Assembly (NCBI GenBank): GCA_030151145.1 | Contig: JASLEL010000028.1 | Span: 1 to 7,558, forward strand | DNA length: 7,558 nt | Direction of reading: 5' to 3' | Source of the DNA: Aquirhabdus sp. | GTDB taxonomy: Bacteria; Pseudomonadota; Gammaproteobacteria; Pseudomonadales; Moraxellaceae | Shown here: positions 1 through 4,392 of the stretch, one piece after another | Position numbering within the stretch: the stretch's first letter is position 1 | Layout: the number at the start of each line of letters is the position of its first letter | Translations under genes and position numbers: made by a program | Notes under the pieces: generated by a model | What the model was told of the DNA's origin: nothing | Seen by the model: only the letters and a program-made list of their open reading frames with translations | Database searches by the model: none

Positions 1-393
1 AAAGACGTATCCGCTTATGACCGCGCCAAGCTGATGAGCGTTGACTACGACAACACCGAACTGGCTCAAGCCGCTGACGAAATGATCCGTACCTTCCAAG
101 CTGACGCAGCGCGTGAAGCTGGTGTATTCCACCATCTGATCACTCTGCCAACCTACCACACGACCGCTCTGCACATGCATGAACTGTCGAAAGGTTACTT
201 CGGCGACCAAGGCATGCTGGCTTATGTTGCTGGCGTACAGCGTAAAGAAATCCGTGAAGGCGTTGCTTGTGTTAAACACCAAGCCATGGCCGGTTCGGAC
301 ATCGGTGATGATCACAAAGAAATCTTCTCCGGTGACAACGCACTGAAAGCCGGTGGTACAGCAAACACCATGGGTCAGTTCGGCGATCACTAA
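1..393 (+). CDS. aceA: Isocitrate lyase, C-terminal fragment (5' end outside window)
   Basis: Isocitrate lyase splits isocitrate into glyoxylate and succinate in the cytoplasm, the first step of the glyoxylate shunt used for growth on acetate and fatty acids. The reading frame is open from base 1 (K-D-V-S-A-Y-D-R) to TAA at 391-393, giving 130 residues, so the ATG at 34 is internal and not the start. The tail carries the segment GSDIGDDHKE followed by a short, less conserved end (NTMGQFGDH). From memory this closely resembles the end of the long (about 530-residue) Pseudomonas/Acinetobacter-type enzyme, not the shorter E. coli type. The catalytic KKCGH loop would lie upstream of the window and cannot be checked. 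A strong hairpin terminator follows 22 bases after the stop. A decayed second copy of this 3' end is found near 1521-1637. Family assignment is confident; the long-form subtype is recall. Confidence 0.93.
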   Translation, partial: KDVSAYDRAKLMSVDYDNTELAQAADEMIRTFQADAAREAGVFHHLITLPTYHTTALHMHELSKGYFGDQGMLAYVAGVQRKEIREGVACVKHQAMAGSDIGDDHKEIFSGDNALKAGGTANTMGQFGDH

Positions 394-454
394 TCGCTTG
401 ATCTGATACATAAAGAAAGCCCGCTTACTTAAGCGGGCTTTTTGTTGGTTCATC
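361..454 (+). repeat. Direct repeat unit A: last codons of aceA plus terminator
   Basis: This stretch, from GCAAACACC in the last codons of aceA through the terminator to TTCATC, is repeated imperfectly at 1542-1637 in the same orientation. My hand alignment gives about 80 identical columns of about 99, with small indels. Unit A is the functional copy, since it ends an intact reading frame. Confidence 0.8.
416..443. terminator. Bidirectional rho-independent terminator between aceA and the convergent GspF-like gene
   Basis: An 11-bp perfect stem (416-426 with 431-441, core GCCCGCTT/AAGCGGGC) closes a 4-base loop. On the plus strand the stem runs into a T tract at 439-443, ending aceA. On the minus strand the stem is followed by TTTCTTTATG, so it can also end the convergent gene that stops at 472. 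Confidence 0.9.
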
Positions 455-471
455 AAGCTTCGACTCAACAC

Positions 472-1413
472 TTAAACCACCACGCGCAATATCACACTGA
501 GCACCACCAAATAATAAAATCGAGGTATCCACTCGTAGTATCCATCTATCAGCACATCCTGCTTCTTTTGTTCCCCCGCCAGATAATGCTGCAGCGTCGG
601 AACCAGACGACCAGATCGCTCCCCGACCAATAATAACTGCCTGAGTGTATGATTCTGAATTAAATGCGCCTGCGTCAGTGCTGCCGTTAGCGAATATCCT
701 TTTTCCAGATCAAGCAGACAGCGTCGCACCTGCTCCCGCAGTACTTTGGATGGGAATACCGCCTTGAGCTGACTCAGAGCAGTGATGGGATCTATGCCGG
801 CATCGAGCTGCATGGTCAATAGCCCATACCATTGCAACTCAAAGAAGCGCCTAAACCACGTCACCCGATTCAATAGTCCATCGTATTGCCAGATGCGGGC
901 CAGCAGATCAACTTTATCCACAGCCTGCATCCAGAATAAAAAACGAGTCAGAACCAGTATCGCCATCAGGCTCAGCAAGGTCGGCAGGATACTGACTCCT
1001 TTTGCTAGCGCCAACCCAAGGCCGAGCATAGAGGCGATGCAGACCACCGCAATGGACAATAGCAATCTGCTCTTAAGTTGACGTTTGCGCTCACGTTGCC
1101 GCTCGATGTCGTGGGCAAAACCCATCAGGGTTTGAGCCAATTTACCGGACTGCTCGGCGATCTGAACTTGTAGCAGTTGCCCATGAGTGAAGAACCGCTG
1201 CTGCGACATGACCAGAGCCAAGCTTTGCCCTTGCTCTAATTGCCGTACTGCGAACCAGCACGCAGTAACCAGCCGTGGATTGCTGGTCATTTGCTTTGCC
1301 AGCACCGCCATGATCTGTAGTGGACTAAAGCCTGAGACAAATAAAGTCGCCATTGCACGACAAGCATCGGCATCCATGCAGGGTTGAGTGGGTTGACGCT
1401 GTGGCATATCCAT
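472..1413 (-). CDS. Orphan GspF/PilC-like inner-membrane protein (two T2SSF domains)
   Basis: GspF/PilC proteins are the inner-membrane platform of type II secretion and type IV pilus machines, where they contact the assembly ATPase. This 313-residue protein has the expected duplicated layout. Domain 1 is at about 17-117, with ATLFVSGFSPLQ and the signature IAEQSGKL at 85-92. Two hydrophobic segments follow at about 117-137 and 141-160. Domain 2 is at about 185-287, with LLTMQLDAGIDPITAL and VGERSGRL at 263-270. A last hydrophobic stretch at about 296-313 ends abruptly in RVVV. Typical PilC proteins have roughly 400 residues, so this one lacks the N-terminal extension and has a short final membrane segment. 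The second Met (ATG at 1405-1407) has GGCGG about six bases upstream and may be the true start. No ATPase, pilin or secretin gene is adjacent. It lies between two copies of the aceA tail. Domain call is firm; whether it still works in a machine is unknown. Confidence 0.8.
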   Translation of the reverse strand: MDMPQRQPTQPCMDADACRAMATLFVSGFSPLQIMAVLAKQMTSNPRLVTACWFAVRQLEQGQSLALVMSQQRFFTHGQLLQVQIAEQSGKLAQTLMGFAHDIERQRERKRQLKSRLLLSIAVVCIASMLGLGLALAKGVSILPTLLSLMAILVLTRFLFWMQAVDKVDLLARIWQYDGLLNRVTWFRRFFELQWYGLLTMQLDAGIDPITALSQLKAVFPSKVLREQVRRCLLDLEKGYSLTAALTQAHLIQNHTLRQLLLVGERSGRLVPTLQHYLAGEQKKQDVLIDGYYEWIPRFYYLVVLSVILRVVV

Positions 1414-1520
1414 CCGCCGTGAGAAGGTCTAATCAAATGGGAGTTATAACTCCGCCTTTCCAGACTTGATTTTGCCAAGCCCGTTGTGATTTAGACGGTG
1501 GATCAATCGTTTTGTTACAG
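1414..1520. other. Intergenic leader upstream of the GspF-like gene
   Basis: No gene is seen here. The segment must hold the minus-strand promoter of the GspF-like gene, but I find no convincing -35/-10 pair. The right part (about 1488-1520) may be the most decayed end of the aceA-tail remnant: it contains GACGGTGGATCA, which loosely parallels the GACATCGGTGATGATCA stretch of aceA. That extension is weak. Confidence 0.4.
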
Positions 1521-1575
1521 GATGATAATGCTGACGCTACTGCAAACACCATACGTCAGTTAGCGATCACTCATC
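1521..1575 (+). pseudogene. Remnant of the aceA 3' end (decayed duplicate)
   Basis: Read in the frame of GCA at 1542, this stretch gives DDNADATANTIRQ, which parallels the true aceA end GDNALKAGGTANTMGQ with three codons missing. After CAGTT a one-base loss shifts the frame, so GCGATCACT is conserved as DNA but not as protein, and the original stop has become TCA. The similarity passes straight into a copy of the aceA terminator. It is too short and too damaged to be a gene. I infer a leftover of a duplication or insertion event at the aceA 3' end; the extent on the left side is uncertain. Confidence 0.7.
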
Positions 1576-1637
1576 GCCTGATTGATGCCTGAAGAAAGCC
1601 CGCTCATTCGAGCGGGCTTTCTTTGTTGGTGTTCATC
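1542..1637 (+). repeat. Direct repeat unit B: degenerate copy of aceA tail plus terminator
   Basis: This is the second copy of the unit at 361-454, in the same orientation about 1.18 kb away. It begins at the shared GCAAACACCAT and ends at the shared GTTGGT...TTCATC after the hairpin. Together the two units bracket the GspF-like gene. No inverted terminal repeats or integrase gene are visible at the edges. Confidence 0.8.
1592..1624. terminator. Second bidirectional terminator hairpin, paralogous to the aceA terminator
   Basis: A perfect 14-bp stem (1592-1605 with 1610-1623) closes the loop ATTC. The outer arms are AAGAAA and TTTCTT, so U-rich tails occur on both strands. Relative to the aceA terminator, the loop-closing T-A pair is replaced by C-G, a compensatory change. 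With the upstream aceA copy dead, its present use is unclear. It would insulate the GspF-like gene from the plus-strand genes to the right. Confidence 0.85.
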
Positions 1638-1703
1638 TGCAGAGATAGACTACACTTACTCATTCAGCAATAAGCTAAATCAACACTCCAAAAACTTCAG
1701 CAC

Positions 1704-2180
1704 ATGGATGATCGCGTCATGGATGAAACAATACATGAGCTCAAAGAGTTATTGGTTAACGCCTTAAATCGACTGTATGAAAAAGATCAATATCTATTAA
1801 AACTAGGTGGCAATGAGATGTCTCTTGCATTTCGTGTTGGTATTTACTTCCAAGAGCTGATTGAATCATCCAGTTTTTGAGAGTTACGTGTAGATTGCGA
1901 ATACAATAAAAATTTGAAGAAAACCAAACTCACTCCATCCAATAGAAATGGTGTCCGCTCTGACTTGATCCTGCATAAAAGAGGAAGACATGATGAGAAC
2001 ACTTTGATTATTGAGTTTAAAGGTGGATGGAACCCTGATCGTGATAGTGACTTCCAAAAACTGAAGGATTTTACTGACCACAGCATTAAAGCCGAATATA
2101 GATATAAGCTCGGAGCATTTGTTACTCTTGAAAAAGATAAGTTCAAAATTCAGTATTTTATGAATGGACAGGAAGCTTAG
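1704..2180 (+). pseudogene. PD-(D/E)XK nuclease-like protein gene interrupted by one in-frame TGA
   Basis: One frame runs from ATG 1704 to TAG 2178-2180 (158 codons before the stop) with a single internal TGA at 1878-1880 (codon 59). The N-terminal half has LNRLYEKDQYLLKLGGNEMS and an amphipathic helix around residues 40-54. The part after the stop reads ELRVDCEYN, then SDLILHKRG (83-94 region) and LIIEFK (101-106). D87 with E104-x-K106 makes a plausible D...ExK nuclease core. From memory this order (LY..D..L, VDCEYN, PDxIxHKRG, xIExKK) matches a family of small uncharacterised bacterial proteins of about 150-170 residues, which argues that the two halves belong to one gene. Reading both halves as separate genes is less likely because the second has no good ATG before its core. 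An alternative start is ATG 1719; neither has a strong ribosome-binding site. The gene is markedly AT-rich compared with aceA or the TonB receptor, suggesting transfer. Confidence 0.7.
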
Positions 2181-2251
2181 GCCGTAATCGCCCACCAGAC
2201 AAATAATGGGGTTATAGGGTGAATCTCAGCCTGCTCATATATGGAGTTAAA

Positions 2252-2653
2252 ATGAAATATGCAACTATTCTTCTACTGATGATGCTGGTCATTACAACAG
2301 GATGCTCAAACCACGAAGATGTAGAAAACAAAGCTTCTACACCAACCACCACTGATCTTAATCCGAATGAAGGCACACCTTTTGATGTACCGTCCGACCA
2401 TCATGCAAGGTACTATCTGATCTATAAAAAAGACATAGATCAGACTATCGAAATCGCCACCAAGCAAGTTGATGTAGACTGGATTGATTACCAAATTGAT
2501 AGGATAGATTGTAAAGGAAACTTCAAAACCTTAGGAGGTGGTAGCACACTTCAACAAGCAATTGATAATATTAAACCATCCGACTTCCACTCTATCGACT
2601 ACGGGACAATCGAATATTACAAAGACGTCCTAGTCTGTGCATCTAAACAATAA
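2252..2653 (+). CDS. Small putative lipoprotein, function unknown
   Basis: The 133-residue product starts MKYATILLLMMLVITTGCSN: one lysine, a hydrophobic core, then ITTGC, a usable though not ideal lipobox (Thr at -3 instead of Leu), giving Cys18 as the likely lipidated residue. The mature part is polar, with a Thr/Pro/Asn-rich linker (about 28-45) and a compact domain containing two cysteines, C87 and C129, that could pair in the periplasm. I chose ATG 2252 because GGAG sits five bases upstream; an in-frame GTG at 2219 would add 11 residues in front of the signal peptide and is less likely. I do not recognise the family. The gene ends 22 bases before the SRAP gene on the same strand, so the two may be co-transcribed, but their base composition differs sharply. 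Confidence 0.72.
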   Translation: MKYATILLLMMLVITTGCSNHEDVENKASTPTTTDLNPNEGTPFDVPSDHHARYYLIYKKDIDQTIEIATKQVDVDWIDYQIDRIDCKGNFKTLGGGSTLQQAIDNIKPSDFHSIDYGTIEYYKDVLVCASKQ

Positions 2654-2675
2654 CCTGATTCTTTGAGCTATCTGA

Positions 2676-3359
2676 ATGTGCGTCAACTATGCACCCCTCA
2701 CCCTTGACCGACTGGCCTCCCTCGGCCTGCCACCACCCGACTTCGACATCCCGGACGAAGCCTACCCCGGCACGCTCTGCCCCATCATCGTCATTGAGCG
2801 TGGACAACTGGTATATAAGCAAGCCCAGTTCGGCCTCATCCCCGCATGGGCCAAAGACCGCAATCTCGTGCAGGCCACACACAATGCCCGTATCGAGACC
2901 ATCGACCAGAAACCCAGCTTTAAGGAAGCATGGCGCAAGCGGCAGTTTGCATTGATTCCTGCGCAGAGCTTTTATGAACCCTGCTACGGCAGTGGACGTG
3001 CAGTCCGCTACCGTATCCGCCAAAGTGCAGGTCGGCCCTTCCTCATCGCAGGGCTATGGGAACTCTGGCAGGACACGGCATCCAGCGATCAGCGCTACTC
3101 CTTCACCATGATCACCATCAATGCCGACGCACATCCGCTCATGCGCCAAATGCACAAGCCCGAAGATGAAAAAAGAACGGTCGTGGTCGTACCCTTCCAG
3201 CAACGTATCGACTGGCTGACGGCGGATTACGCGCAGGCGCGGGAGATGCTATATCAGGGATTGCCGGCAGAGGCTTTTATATCGGAAGCTGCGCCACGCG
3301 GTGAACCCTCACCACAAGGCGGCTTATTTGATGAGCCACAGGATCAAGACGAACGTTAA
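2676..3359 (+). CDS. SRAP-domain abasic-site processing protein (YedK/HMCES family)
   Basis: SRAP proteins form a covalent thiazolidine link between their Cys2 and abasic sites in single-stranded DNA, shielding the lesion during replication. The 227-residue product has all the expected active-site landmarks: Met-Cys2 at the start (Cys exposed after Met removal), N70-A-R72-x-E74-T in the THNARIET motif, E101 in SFYEP, and H160 in MRQMHKP. Length and spacing match E. coli YedK, where the His is also near 160. Two local differences from the commonest form are YEP in place of YEW and HKPEDEKRTVVVV after the His in place of HxRMP. The start is fixed by the need for Cys2; the ribosome-binding site is weak (GAG nine bases upstream). 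It follows the small lipoprotein gene by 22 bases and converges on the lipoprotein gene ending at 3377. I see no LexA box directly upstream. Confidence 0.93.
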   Translation: MCVNYAPLTLDRLASLGLPPPDFDIPDEAYPGTLCPIIVIERGQLVYKQAQFGLIPAWAKDRNLVQATHNARIETIDQKPSFKEAWRKRQFALIPAQSFYEPCYGSGRAVRYRIRQSAGRPFLIAGLWELWQDTASSDQRYSFTMITINADAHPLMRQMHKPEDEKRTVVVVPFQQRIDWLTADYAQAREMLYQGLPAEAFISEAAPRGEPSPQGGLFDEPQDQDER

Positions 3360-3376
3360 TGCTGGCTCAGCGCACA

Positions 3377-4132
3377 TCAAAACTGACAATTAAACTGCTT
3401 GGCGTCTTTATGGGTATTGACGACTTCGCTCTGCAGGTCGCTGAGATTGTTCTTCTGATTATCCTCATCGACATCAAAATCATCAGCCACGTAAGTGGTA
3501 TCGACCAGATTCCCGAGCGGTAGCTCCCAGTCTTGACCGAGCTGATATTTCTTCTCGATATACTGCTCGGCTTTCTTCTGATTACCACCGTTCTTGGTCA
3601 GCTCAGCGTAATAGTCATTGGACAGTTGGATATCGCTGATGCTGGCGATCTGGTCATTCTTGGGCATACTGATCAGCCATTGACTGCCCGTGCCACCATA
3701 CATCGAATGCGATGGCGTCGGACTATAGATCACCTGCGCCAGATGCTTAAAGCGATCATCGGTCTGGCTCTCCAAATCCCCAAGATCACTGCGATCCACG
3801 ATCACCTTGATATCGTTGGCCAATGAGCCCAGCCGTTTGGCAATTGCGATACCCGTAGCACCCCAGTCATCCGCCGTACCGCCTTTGGTGCGGATCGTGA
3901 TCGCGATGCCGGAGAGACCCTTGTCAGCCTGATGCTCATGCACGATCGAGCACAGTTTAAAAGGCACGACCATGCCTGAGACTTTGGTGTTGTTGCGCAT
4001 ATCTTGTATTTTTTCACGCACGGCTGCATCCCGCTTGGAGCAACCGGCCATCATCATCCCTGTCAACAGCACGCCCGTCATGAGCAACTTTGCCATCATG
4101 GCGACTGTACCAATCCTGTATCCTGTCCGCAT
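3377..4132 (-). CDS. Putative lipoprotein, about 250 residues, function unknown
   Basis: From ATG 4130-4132 the product has 251 residues: a basic start (MRTGYRIGTVAMMAK), a hydrophobic core, and the lipobox MAGC with Cys31 as the predicted lipidation site. The remainder is hydrophilic, with a conserved-looking middle (KVSGMVVPFKLCSIVHEHQADKG), a Gly/Thr-rich stretch, and a second half rich in charged residues including an acidic DDFDVDED run near 217-224. Besides the lipobox Cys there are C61 and C249 (third from the end), possible disulfide partners. I chose this ATG because GGGG lies six bases upstream. An in-frame GTG at 4147 would add five residues, and the ATGs at 4097-4099 and 4094-4096 would give a shorter, more typical signal peptide. 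It has the same orientation as the TonB receptor gene but is separated from it by 260 bases and a terminator, so it probably has its own promoter. I do not recognise a function; a narrow Moraxellaceae family is my guess. Confidence 0.75.
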   Translation of the reverse strand: MRTGYRIGTVAMMAKLLMTGVLLTGMMMAGCSKRDAAVREKIQDMRNNTKVSGMVVPFKLCSIVHEHQADKGLSGIAITIRTKGGTADDWGATGIAIAKRLGSLANDIKVIVDRSDLGDLESQTDDRFKHLAQVIYSPTPSHSMYGGTGSQWLISMPKNDQIASISDIQLSNDYYAELTKNGGNQKKAEQYIEKKYQLGQDWELPLGNLVDTTYVADDFDVDEDNQKNNLSDLQSEVVNTHKDAKQFNCQF

Positions 4133-4313
4133 CGGGCACCCCACCACGCCGGTCTGCCGACATATGGATCAATATGCAGGCAAACTATTTCAATACATTT
4201 CCACCATAACTATAGCATGACACGTGCCAACTGTACTGAGCCTCGTGGAATAAACATGATCCGGTTCACATCTTCAGACTCAGTCTTATATCTTATACCC
4301 TGCTCCACAGGGA
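4133..4313. other. Intergenic leader of the 3377-4132 lipoprotein gene
   Basis: I see no gene here. Reading the minus strand, TATAGT near 4211-4216 is a possible -10 element, but no good -35 sits at the right distance. No obvious operator or riboswitch is visible. Confidence 0.4.
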
Positions 4314-4339
4314 TAAAAAAACCACGCCGAAACGTGGTT
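4314..4339 (-). terminator. Rho-independent terminator of the TonB receptor gene
   Basis: On the minus strand the stem AACCACG/CGTGGTT (4333-4339 with 4320-4326) closes a 6-base loop TTTCGG and runs into seven T residues (4321 down to 4315). It lies about 54 bases beyond the receptor stop codon and separates the receptor from the downstream lipoprotein gene. Confidence 0.88.
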
Positions 4340-4392
4340 GCGATACCGCATCAAAGCTCAGGTCACATAGCGCTCATCTTGATCCGGTTGGT

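Noticed and set aside
361..1637. The aceA-tail repeats as attachment sites of an integrated island
   Set aside because: There is no integrase or recombinase gene inside or beside the bracketed segment, the copies are too diverged for a recent integration, and only one gene lies between them. I keep the duplication as a finding but not an att-site call.
1878..1880. TGA as a selenocysteine codon in the nuclease-like gene
   Set aside because: There is no clear SECIS-type hairpin just downstream that I can fold by eye, and the position lies in a linker, not at an active-site position. Mutation or sequencing error is simpler.
1884..2195. Minus-strand open frames at 1844-2146 and 1884-2195
   Set aside because: They are antisense to the nuclease-like frame, which carries recognisable D...ExK and VDCEYN motifs; the antisense products are low-complexity Ser/Phe/Ile strings typical of AT-rich shadow frames.
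2643..3023. Minus-strand open frame opposite the SRAP gene
   Set aside because: The SRAP frame has all catalytic residues in register; the antisense frame has no recognisable features.
3360..3376. Terminator between the convergent SRAP and lipoprotein genes
   Set aside because: Only 17 bases separate the stops, and the only fold (GCTG/CAGC around 3361-3371) is a 4-bp stem with no T tract.
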